Shown piece after piece: positions 8,801 to 15,971 of a stretch of DNA of 15,971 nt. The position numbers and the translations under genes are program-made. The DNA is from Brachionus koreanus (Eukaryota; Rotifera; Eurotatoria; Ploima; Brachionidae), in assembly GCA_016987375.1 (NCBI GenBank), contig PJRA01000160.1:129220-145190 (forward strand), given 5' to 3'. The notes under the pieces were generated by a model that saw nothing but the letters and a program-made list of their open reading frames with translations, did not search any database and was not told where the DNA came from. Every line of letters begins with the position of its first letter. The stretch's first letter is position 1.

Positions 8801-8802
8801 TA

Positions 8803-9217
8803 AACAGTTTTTAGAGCATTGCTAAATAAGCAGCTATAGCTGTTCTAAGATCTTTAATAAAAATAAAGATTTTAGTGCATATAAAATTTTTCTATACTTT
8901 TTTAAAAATAAATCCATCATCATCTCCATATTGTAGAATCTTAAATTTACGAAAAATTTATAAAAACAAAAAGCGAAGCAACACTTTAGTTTATACGTTC
9001 ACGGTCAGACTTTGTTAAGAGTAAAATATTTTCATCATCAAATAAAAAAGCATTTAAAATCAAATTTTTACTTAAATTTATCATCATAAAAATTTAAAAT
9101 TTTCCACCAAAATTACAAATTTTGTCATTAAAATCTTTTAAAAGATAATTTTTGTTCCAAATGAAATTCAATTTTTTTTAATTTTAATTTTTAGTCTAAA
9201 TTTATAGATATTTAAAA
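8803..9217. other. Intergenic stretch, possible promoter of next gene
   Basis: AT-rich with a small GC-richer spot at about 8970-9020 and a perfect 12-bp palindrome CAGCTATAGCTG at 8831-8842. No gene or RNA recognised. Confidence 0.4.
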
Positions 9218-9957
9218 ATGTCACTGGAATTAAATGCAGTCCGTTTAAGTGATTATGCCTCGTTCAGTGAAGAAGAAAGTCTTTCAGAAACCACATAAAA
9301 CTCTAATTTATTTATCTGTTTTAGCAACTAGACCTTACAGTAATAAGCTGATGTAAATGAAAATAATAAAACCATTCAATGTTAAAAAAGTTTTTATTTT
9401 ATATTTTTTATTTGAAGTGATTTCGAGCTGTAGCAATTGTAGCAATTGGCCGTGTAGGAAACTTTCTCTCTGGACTCTGATGCTATTTCCTCTTAACGCC
9501 CCGGCTGGTCCCTTGTTTTCTGATTTAATCACTAGATTCTTGACCAAGCTTATCTTTTCTATCCCATTCACTAATTTGTACATCTCAATCAAGTCCCCTC
9601 TCACTCTTCTTTCACTCAGCTTTGTCAGTCCTAATTTTGTCAACCTCATTTCATACGGTATGTTTCTTACGGACAAAGGTATTTTTGTTGCCCTCTCTTG
9701 CACCTTTTCCAAAGCATTCACGTCCATTTTCATACTTGGATTCCAGACCTGCATTGCATAATCTAGGTGGGGTCTCACCATGGATATATACAATCTTACC
9801 CACAGTCTTTCCTCTCTACTTGTAAACGTTCGCTTTAGCATTCCAAGTACCCTACTCGCTTTTTTAGAAAATAAGCATAATTTTTTTTATTAATTTTTTT
9901 TTTATTATTTTCTAAATTTTCATTTATTTTAGTGATCATTTTTTAAAATTAATATAA
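9218..9957 (+). CDS. Possible short gene with a LINE-filled intron
   Basis: Exon 9218-9278 starts ATG (AAAATG context) and encodes MSLELNAVRLSDYASFSEEE. A 46-nt intron (GTCTTT...CTGTTTTAG) leads to exon 9325-9352 (TTRPYSNKL). A donor GTAAAT at 9353 and an acceptor TTTATTTTAG ending at 9932 give a third exon, 9933-9957 (IDHFLKLI, stop), for 37 residues in all. Without splicing the first exon stops after SLSETT; with only the first splice the product ends KLM. The second intron would hold the antisense LINE fragment; without it the intron would be about 70 nt, near normal here. Not a recognised protein. The first exon looks real to me, the last one weak. Confidence 0.22.
9361..9866 (-). mobile_element. 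5'-truncated CR1-like LINE, C-terminal RT region
   Basis: The minus strand from about 9866 encodes KKASRVLGMLKRTF, then SREERLWVRLYISMVRPHLD, YAMQVWNP, NALEKVQERATKIP, a segment ending LGLTKLSERRVRGDLIEMYK and finally GNSIRVQRESF. This is the conserved region after the RT domain in CR1-type non-LTR elements. RT catalytic motifs and endonuclease are absent, as expected for a 5'-truncated copy. After RVQRESF the frame loses the usual NRV..WN-LP ending; a tandem CAATTGCTA duplication sits there (about 9434-9452), so the 3' end is damaged. The open frame runs through to a stop at 9335. AATAAGC occurs on both sides (9343-9349 and 9870-9876), a weak target-duplication candidate. The GC content exceeds its surroundings. 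Confidence 0.85.
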
Positions 9958-10002
9958 ATTTTTTTCATAAAGCATTAATAAATTTGGGGATAAAATAAAA
10001 AT

Positions 10003-10037
10003 ATTTAAGTGTCGAATTTGAAATTCGACACTTAAAT
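10003..10037. repeat. Perfect 35-nt palindrome
   Basis: Arms of 17 bp (ATTTAAGTGTCGAATTT, 10003-10019, and its exact reverse complement, 10021-10037) around a single G at 10020. It includes a non-AT core (GTGTCGAA), so it is not an accident of AT-rich runs. Confidence 0.9.
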
Positions 10038-10043
10038 TACATT

Positions 10044-10081
10044 ACAACACATTTTTAAAAATTTTATAAAAAATGTGTTGT
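10044..10081. repeat. Second hairpin, 13-bp perfect arms
   Basis: ACAACACATTTTT at 10044-10056 is matched by its reverse complement at 10069-10081, leaving a 12-nt loop. It starts 7 nt after the 35-nt palindrome. Confidence 0.8.
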
Positions 10082-10275
10082 TATTTATTTTATTATGTGA
10101 TGACAAAATAATACCAACGATAGGTAATAGTTCAAGGCTCAAATTGATAGAGAAATATTCAAATTAAATTCATAAGGACTGCAATAGCCTTAATGGCAAA
10201 GTACAATATACCGTCTTGATTTTATAGATATCTTATTATCATATAAAAAATAGATAAATTAAAAGACAAACAATT
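10082..10275. other. Short intergenic stretch, nothing supported
   Basis: AT-rich with a slightly GC-richer 10165-10215. Short open frames occur on both strands there but none exceeds 21 codons. Confidence 0.4.
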
Positions 10276-10281
10276 TTTATT
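10276..10281 (-). terminator. Possible poly(A) signal of the Ser-rich gene
   Basis: AATAAA on the minus strand about 205 nt past the stop at 10484. No nearer perfect AATAAA was seen. Confidence 0.3.
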
Positions 10282-10483
10282 TATAAAATATGATAAGCTA
10301 AAACTAGTTTAAATATTAAAATTTTACAATTATCAACAATTAAATAATGGTAGTGAAAAATCATTTTAAATGGAAAATGGTAAATACAAAAACACAATAA
10401 CATTCCAATCTAAACATTCTGCCAAAATCATGCCCAACATTTTACTAAATTAATAGGATTACTAGCTCATCTGGATCAAATCC

Positions 10484-11586
10484 TCAGGAGTTTAGTAACA
10501 TTTCATTCAATTTGGCTCTGTAAGTTTCGTGTCTTTCAATCAAATTCATTAATTCATATTTATGTATACGCTGTAACATTAACTCGTAAAGCTCCAGGCT
10601 TTTTATGTCCAACGAACTCCACTTAAATTTCAAAATGAGCTCAAAATTTTATTTTTATTTAAAGTTAAATTTTGATTTTATTACCTGAATGCTTTCTTCA
10701 TTGAAATTAGCCAATTGTATAATCCAGCTTGGTATTTGAACTTTAAAAAAAATAAAATTATACTCAAATAAAAAAAATTTTTTTTTTTTTGTGCACCTTT
10801 ATTAACAATTGAATTGGGAGATTTTAAATAGGAAGAATCTAATTTTTGCAAAAGACTTTTATAGCTTTCTGCTTGTTGATTGCATGCTATTTGATTTTTG
10901 GACTCATTTGATGAGAAAACATTTGCTTGCTCACATAGAGAATCGTCTGAATGCTCGACAAATGTCTGATTAGAATTGGCATCACTGTCATCCGAACAAT
11001 CGTGAACAATAAAGCTTGAATTACTGTTATCTGAACTGCTTGAATCGTCATGTTTTACAAAATTGCTTTGACTAAGACTCTTTTGAAGCATTAAATACTG
11101 CTGTGAGTCCAAAAGCGATTTTAGTATGGACGAACTTTCTAGTTCATCGACTCGATTTGAATTAAAATGGTCGATAAAAAGATCGTTTCTAATATCTTTT
11201 TCTTGTTTAAGACTATTTATTTGACATGGTCGTTTTAGACTGCGAATGTAATTTTGTGTCGACTTGAGAATAAGCCTAGGCGAGTCTTTAATTCGGGTTC
11301 TGATGTCGCGTTGCTCACCGGTCGTTTTGGTTGAGTCGACTGAACTGCTGGACGTCAGCGATCCAGACGAGTCCGAGGTAGAATGTGTCGTTTTTCGTCT
11401 ATCGTTTATTTTGTGTATCAAGTTGTCTATGACTGTTATAAATTGACGTTTGTTCTGATTTGGGTTGTTTGAATGGCATCTTTTTGGACGCACAAGCTCG
11501 GCTTTTTGTCTGTAAGCTGGTCGAGTCGGACTCTTAAGGAGACATATTTCGCGCATTTTTGCTTTGTATGACTCACGCTTGAACAT
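10484..11586 (-). CDS. Ser/Asp-rich protein, three exons, unknown function
   Basis: Not recognised. Exons 10797-11586, 10685-10740 and 10484-10621 join across introns of 56 nt (GTGCAC...TTTAAAG) and 63 nt (GTAATA...TTTAAG) into 327 codons. Reading straight through intron 1 would give a false Lys/Phe-rich tail. Residues 1-60 are basic; 66-90 are a Ser/Thr run; there are three S-P sites (S19, S102, S256). Residues 174-216 hold three spaced copies of F-[VI]-x-H followed by Asp/Ser clusters (F176, F192, F209), fitting CK2-type phosphorylation. The spliced C-terminus (264-327) is compact: VQIPSWIIQLANFNEESIQ in exon 2, then helical segments such as SLELYELMLQRIHKYELMN in exon 3. There is no signal peptide or membrane helix, so a nuclear, cytoplasmic or cytoskeletal scaffold is likely (inference). 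A TATA box lies 41 nt before the ATG. Confidence 0.82.
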
Positions 11587-11626
11587 AGCGCATTAGTTGT
11601 TTGTACAAATTTGTTAGTATAAAAAA

Positions 11627-11635
11627 CTTTATATA
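11627..11635 (-). promoter_or_regulatory. TATA box of the Ser-rich gene
   Basis: TATATAAAG on the minus strand, 41 nt before the ATG at 11586, which would give a leader of 10-15 nt. Confidence 0.45.
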
Positions 11636-12252
11636 TCTAAAATTAAATATGGACAATTATGTATGGAAATATTTTGTTTATTTTCTAGTGAATTGTTATG
11701 TAGAAATGTAATCAATTAAAATACCTTAGAATTATTCTAATTGAAAAGGTGTAAAGAAGAATGAGAAAATGTGTGTATAATTTTGTATGAGGGAAAAATA
11801 TTTCTCATATGCGAAGAAAAATGTTTTTTATGTTAACGAGAAAATATTCGAGTTATTCAATTGCTATTGAATGTTGAAAGATGAAAATTTTTTGAGCTAT
11901 TAATTTAACATTTTGTTGTTTTTATTTTATTTTTATTGGTTTGGTTTTGTATAGGTTAATTATTTATATGAGAATTTTTTGATTGTTATAGATGCTTATC
12001 TAATACTTGACATTAATGTGTTGAATAGAATTTATAACTGACTAGTCATCTATTTCATGTACAAATATTTCGGTCAGATGAAACAAAATAATTTTGTTTT
12101 AATAACTGACGTGTCATTAAATATTTGCCAATATCAAACTGAGAAATATTTATAGCATGAGCGCTAAAAGTTACACTTAAAGTTTAGTTATTTCAAATAT
12201 ATGCTCAATTAATTCTTTGGATAAGCTCACTTCTTATTTTATCTCATAAAAT
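11636..12252. other. Intergenic region with a repeated 16-bp motif
   Basis: No gene seen. ATAACTGACTAGTCAT (12034-12049) recurs as ATAACTGACGTGTCAT (12102-12117), 14 of 16 identical, 68 bp apart. The core TGAC-NN-GTCA is a palindromic half-site pair, as bound by dimeric transcription factors. Between them AAACAAAAT and its inverse flank one A (12081-12099). Target and function are unknown. Confidence 0.35.
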
Positions 12253-12268
12253 ATGTACCCTGTTATCC
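12253..12268 (+). repeat. Left target-site duplication (16 bp)
   Basis: ATGTACCCTGTTATCC, repeated exactly at 12755-12770. The flanking bases differ on both sides, so the duplication is exactly 16 bp, typical of target-primed reverse transcription. Confidence 0.85.
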
Positions 12269-12754
12269 AGACGACTTCATTTGTGAAATACTGGAACTTA
12301 CCCGAGAATTGGAAGAGGAAAACATGTCACTACAGGACAAATGCAAACTTGTTAAGCTGAATATCACTACTAAATACCGTTCAAATCAAAGAAACGATGT
12401 CAAAGTCCAAAAGCTCAGAGATATATATAAGACAGGGAGAAAAGATAACATATCGGGCTTAATATTCCAGATTTGTAGATTTGATGTAGCTTAGTTTTCA
12501 AATCCGACAGTTTCCTATCAATTAAAAGTCAAACATTTTTTTAGGAATGATTTTTTCTTAGACTAATTGTATTTTATCATTGAATATCTAAAATTGTAAA
12601 TAGAAACTATGGCACTTTTTTAATTTTTTTGGTACCATTTACACACAATTTTGTAAATTTTATATTTTTATGCAAAACACAGTGCCCCTTATTTGACGGG
12701 TCACTGAGCAAGTGGTCGGCGATCGGCCTTAGCTTAGAATTAATAAATAAATAA
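12269..12754 (+). mobile_element. Truncated LINE-like retroelement insertion, 486 bp
   Basis: Bounded by a perfect 16-bp target-site duplication. The right end is a simple-repeat tail (AATTAATAAATAAATAA) right after GGCGATCGGCCTTAGCTTAG, the arrangement found at 3' ends of non-LTR elements, so the element lies on the plus strand and is 5'-truncated. A frame open from the left edge (12270) to TAG at 12494 encodes 74 residues beginning DDFICEILELTRELEEEN and including KYRSNQRNDVKVQKLRDI; it is charged, partly coiled-coil-like, and not a recognised RT end. It could be the C-terminus of an unfamiliar ORF or a retrocopied cellular transcript mobilised in trans. About 260 bp of noncoding 3' sequence follow. 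Confidence 0.75.
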
Positions 12755-12770
12755 ATGTACCCTGTTATCC
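12755..12770 (+). repeat. Right target-site duplication (16 bp)
   Basis: Exact copy of 12253-12268, directly after the AATAAATAA tail. This fixes the 3' end of the insertion at 12754. Confidence 0.85.
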
Positions 12771-12948
12771 TCTATTTTATTTTATCTAGTTTTTAATACT
12801 TTTTTCCTTTTTTAAATTACATTTACTGTATTTTATTTTTTAATCTAAAGAAGCATTAACTCGATAAAAAAAACAACAAACAAATAAGCAAATTTATCTA
12901 AAATCTTATCAAATAAAAAAAGGGTCTAAAATTTAGCACATTAGGTAG
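12771..12948. other. AT-rich spacer, nothing seen
   Basis: T-rich then A-rich DNA with no supported feature. Confidence 0.5.
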
Positions 12949-13098
12949 CCTATATCTATTTTAGATTATACTTATACTTGTCTAAATTCTCTTTCAGAAA
13001 CTAACATCAAAAGATTAGAAGTAATTCAAAATTCAGCAGTCCTTCCTATTCTAAGCAGACATATGCAACAAAAAAATGTTTGGTATCGGTGTCGGTAA
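12949..13098 (+). mobile_element. Relic of a jockey-like LINE, RT C-terminal region
   Basis: A 49-codon open frame reads SILDYTYTCLNSLSETNIKR followed by LEVIQNSAVLPIL, then decays and stops at 13096. This matches the post-RT segment of jockey/I-type elements (S-[IV]-L-[DE]-Y ... L-S-x-x-N-I-x-x-L-x-x-I-Q-N-x-A). A stop lies directly upstream (12946-12948). It belongs to a different LINE type from the CR1-like fragment at 9.4-9.9 kb. No ends are visible. Confidence 0.65.
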
Positions 13099-13130
13099 AA
13101 CACAAAACTGGAAAAGGATCCGAAAAATAG

Positions 13131-13479
13131 AGCTTTTTATTGCAAAATTTTGAAAAAATTATAAAATTTATCTAACATTTAGATTTGAAATTTACATATT
13201 TGAAAAAATTTGAAAAAAAAATAAATTCAAAATATTTTATTAATTGATTAAATTTTAAACATGAATAATCTAATGAAAATTAAAGTGTGTCCCGAACAAT
13301 CTGATCCTAAATTGTCAAAGTCTAAATATTTGAGAAGGACTCTGAGTATACAAGTTGATAATTTGAATGAAAAATAAAAGTTTGATGAAGTAAAGAGACT
13401 TTTTTTAGATTAAACATAATCAGAATTTAACTGGTTTTAATATTTTTTCAATTTTTTCAATATTTTGCAATAAAAAGCT
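13131..13479. repeat. Foldback element with 30-bp inverted arms
   Basis: 13131-13160 (starting AGCTTTTTATTGCAAAAT) is the reverse complement of 13450-13479 at 29 of 30 positions, separated by 289 bp. Similarity fades over a few bases on each side. This is far beyond chance even at this base composition. A MITE or foldback transposon is likely; no clear target duplication was found. Confidence 0.7.
13261..13377 (+). CDS. Possible small ORF inside the foldback
   Basis: ATG to TAA, 38 residues: MNNLMKIKVCPEQSDPKL at the start, then SKSKYLRRTLSIQV. The composition is more protein-like than the flanks, but it is short, has no recognisable domain and may be a decayed exon carried within the element. 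Confidence 0.15.
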   Translation: MNNLMKIKVCPEQSDPKLSKSKYLRRTLSIQVDNLNEK

Positions 13480-13545
13480 TTATTTTAAACAATTTTTTTA
13501 GTTAAAAGTGAATTTAAAATTTGAAAAATTGTTAAATTAGCAGTT

Positions 13546-13655
13546 CGCTGCTAGAAATGGCGGGTACGGTGTTCGGTATACACCGAAATAAATTCGGCCG
13601 GCCGTATTTTGGCCGTTTTCACGGCCGGGCATATGTCCTTAAGACCGGTTAATTA
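13546..13655. other. GC-rich island with GGCCG palindromes
   Basis: In otherwise very AT-rich DNA this patch contains CGGCCGGCCG (13595-13604), GGCCG (13611-13615) and CGGCCGGG (13622-13629), plus a small hairpin CGGTGT...ACACCG (13567-13584). There is no open frame of note. It looks like a fragment of a foreign repeat. Confidence 0.4.
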
Positions 13656-15637
13656 CTTGAGGACTTGTAACTTTTTACGTACAAAGATTATTAAAAAGTA
13701 AAAGAGAGTGAAAATTATATCTGAACAAAAAAATACTAACAAACAATGTAAATTTAAATAACATTTTGGTCAAAATAAATCTCGTAAAAATAAATTCTTT
13801 GAAATTTGTCCTATCCCATATAAATTGCTATCAACTTCTAAAAGTTTAGTTATACTATAGTGAATAAGTTTTTATGGGTGAATATGCATCCAATAAAAAT
13901 TAACTCAATAACTTTAGAGTATAATTAAAATTTAATTACAAAAAATACTATTAGATGTCAATGTGAAAATAACTAAAAAACATCGGATTTAAATTTAAAT
14001 AAAATGATAAAATTCACAAAAAAAAATTTATTCTTCTATTTTTAACTTATCAAAAATGCCCATTATTTCTTTTATTTCGGACACTAATTTGTTTAATGTT
14101 TGATGAAATTATTAAAATTTGAAATTAAAATCAAAGTAGATTATCCAATTTTTTTTTCAAAGATAAACCTTTAATTAGTTTTTCACATGAGCTTTATTCA
14201 TTTATTAAAATTGAAAATACTGTGTGACGGCACGTTCATCACAATGTAGCTAGGCAATTGATTCATATTTATTGAATAGTTTAAATGTAAAACAATGCTT
14301 GAATAAATTAATTAAGAATTTTTTAAGGAAATATTTTTTTAAAAGACAAATCAACGACTATTATGCATAATTTAAAATAAAATACATAAAAATGAGATAA
14401 ATAACATAACATAGCATAGAATTTAATATTTTGTATCCAATTTTTAACAATTACTCATCATTACATTTTTTAAAGGACAGATTCGATCTTTCTTTTAATC
14501 ATAGTATTTAAAAAAATTATTAATTGAATGAAATTAGAAATAATAAATAATCAAACGATTAATCTCTTAATAATCCTATTTAGTTTAATTTTTATAAAGA
14601 AGCATTGTCATTTTCATCAAAAAATTACTGTGATACCTTTTTTTTTAATAATCTAAATATTTTAACAAAAGATATTAAATTTTAAATTTTAACTTATCTT
14701 AGAAATTCCATTTTTATTGAATTCAATTCACAAATCAAACAAAGAACTAAAAAAATAAATTTTATTCTTTTTTAAGATGAAATTTTTTCTTATACCATCA
14801 AGTAAATGTTCAATTAATATGATATTTTTTTTTAATAAAATATTAAAATCTTATTATCTTATCTTATTAATTTTTGTTTGTTGAAACTACTCTATCCTTG
14901 TAAGTTGTGTTGATTTCTAAATTATTTTAAAAATAAATTTAACTAAATAATAGATCTTTAATTGAGAAAATGAATGAGAACGTGGGAGGTTATTTTAAGC
15001 ATTCAAAAACTGATAAAATCATGAATAATATTTTTATTTAGAATATTTATCAAATTAACTAAAATAAAAATATTTAATGTCTTGATTTAATGATAAAGAC
15101 AAAAATAAATAATGAAAAAGTATTGTATTATGGCTCATTAGGTAAGAGTCATGTAAAAATAAATTATAAACAATAAAATAAAAGCTGTCTTTTCACTAAA
15201 ACATCTTTAAAAAATAAATTAAAAATTGAAAATTCTTGAAAATTCCAAGTTATCACCGAATTAAAATTAAAATCTTACAATTGAAATTTTATTTTATTTT
15301 TTTAAAATAGAAATCTGATTAAGCTTAAAGTTTTTAATCTTACTAATATTTTAGTATTTTAAATAGTGATACTTGTACTATCTTCAACAGTACTATCTTT
15401 TAAAAAATAATCGATAACATTTCCCTTACCTAAAAAATAGTGTTATCTAGCTTCAAAAAAAAGCTTTCTCCCATTATTTAAGAAGACTTTTCGAGCTAGA
15501 AAAATAATCAAATAATGAATATTGATTAAGTCATTTTTTTTACATCCTGGTTCTATTTATTAGTATAAAGTTTAATAAGCTTATACTATCTGAGATCCTA
15601 AAAGTAAAAACTATTAAATATCATTAAAATAAATTAG
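13656..15637. other. Long AT-rich region, no supported gene
   Basis: Nearly two kilobases with stops in all frames and long A/T runs. A small GC-richer spot at 14221-14262 has no structure I can name. On the minus strand near 15366-15430 an acceptor (ATTTTTTAG) precedes a 22-codon frame containing KGNVIDYFLKDSTVEDS with a repeated GATAGTAC, but no upstream exon can be fixed. Confidence 0.4.
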
Positions 15638-15772
15638 AAACGAAACCATATTGCATTGTTCGGTTATGCTGCACCACAAGCGAAGACACGCTTTTGGACC
15701 ATGCATCAAATTAAATCTCGTCCAAGCTATTACATTTTAAATTATCAACGCATTATCCGCATCCAACTCTGA
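15638..15772 (+). pseudogene. GC-richer coding-like fragment, possible transposon zinc-finger remnant
   Basis: A 44-codon frame after a TAG, reading KRNHIALFGYAAPQAKTRFW, then TMHQIKSRPSYYILN and a short tail to TGA. The KTRFW-x-x-H-Q-I-K-S pattern loosely recalls FLYWCH-type fingers of MULE-like transposases, but the expected cysteines are missing. No start codon or splice sites are convincing. The minus strand is also open over most of this stretch. Confidence 0.15.
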
Positions 15773-15841
15773 AATTCTTAATTTAATGCGATACCAAGAT
15801 CTGATTCTTAAAAAAAAATTTATAGACAACTTTTTTGAATT

Positions 15842-15927
15842 ATGTATTTTGTTACAGCACCAAAAGCTATAAAAAAATTTGCATTTTATTTAGCTAGTGG
15901 TGTAACAGAATCAAACGAGGAAATACA
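15842..15927 (+). CDS. Probable first exon of an unknown gene, runs off the window
   Basis: ATG at 15842 (an in-frame TGA sits two codons earlier), then MYFVTAPKAIKKFAFYLASG and VTESNEEI up to a good donor CA|GTATGT at 15928. Only this frame is open. TTTTGTTACAG at 15847-15857 could instead act as an acceptor, making 15858-15927 an internal exon in the same frame; which is right cannot be told here. The product is not recognised. Further exons would lie beyond the end of the window. Confidence 0.4.
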
Positions 15928-15971
15928 GTATGTTTTTTTTTTTAAAAGATCCTTTTAACACTTGAAGTCAG

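Noticed and set aside
9357..9825. Long open frames on the plus strand opposite the CR1-like fragment
   Set aside because: They are the antisense shadow of the LINE coding strand, which has a clear family match in the other direction.
11264..11446. A 60-codon plus-strand frame opposite the Ser-rich gene
   Set aside because: Antisense shadow of a serine-rich coding exon with no independent support.
15366..15430. Possible minus-strand terminal exon with a repeated GATAGTAC
   Set aside because: Only 22 codons, and several equally poor upstream exon choices exist in the AT-rich flank.
1..15971. tRNA, rRNA and CRISPR features
   Set aside because: No cloverleaf with a T-loop (GGTTCGAATCC-like) sequence, no rRNA-like conserved stretch and no regularly spaced direct repeats were found on either strand by eye.

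Overview
The window looks like AT-rich nuclear DNA from a small-genome invertebrate. The clear genes have very short introns (48-63 nt, GT...AG) and AATAAA signals soon after their stops, and there are scattered fragments of non-LTR retrotransposons. A monogonont rotifer of the Brachionus type is my best guess (inference from gene style, intron size and the look of the receptor and retroelement fragments); nothing here proves it. I see no bacterial operons, CRISPR arrays, rRNA or tRNA genes.

Layout. 65-1105 (-): an intronless rhodopsin-like peptide-receptor GPCR. About 1.1-3.0 kb: AT-rich DNA with one possible small three-exon gene at 2175-2498 (-). 3053-4851: the most distinctive part, a head-to-head pair of secreted cysteine-rich genes. 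The minus-strand gene encodes a signal peptide and five copies of a six-cysteine module; the plus-strand gene encodes a signal peptide and one copy. Both carry a phase-1 intron between signal peptide and modules. I rebuilt both by splicing across short introns. 4.9-6.8 kb: mostly intergenic, with a GC-richer island, a frameshifted reverse-transcriptase scrap and two possible short exon groups. 6813-7501 (+): a three-exon gene for the mitochondrial carrier translocase Tim22. 8302-8800: a possible TA-flanked MITE. 9218-9957: a possible tiny gene whose intron holds a 5'-truncated CR1-like LINE in antisense. 10003-10081: two adjacent hairpins, one a perfect 35-nt palindrome. 10484-11586 (-): a three-exon gene for a Ser/Asp-rich protein I do not recognise. 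12253-12770: a short LINE-like insertion flanked by a perfect 16-bp target-site duplication. 12949-13098: another RT relic. 13131-13479: a foldback with 30-bp arms (29/30 identical). 13.6-15.97 kb: nearly featureless AT-rich DNA, ending in the probable first exon of a gene that runs off the window.

The genes do not form a pathway; they are separate eukaryotic transcription units. The one functional grouping is the divergent pair at 3.05-4.85 kb, which shares a 363-bp intergenic region and is probably the product of an inverted local duplication. The strongest candidate for something undescribed is this six-cysteine secreted family. Its cysteine spacing resembles antistasin-type protease inhibitors, but I cannot assign it with certainty.
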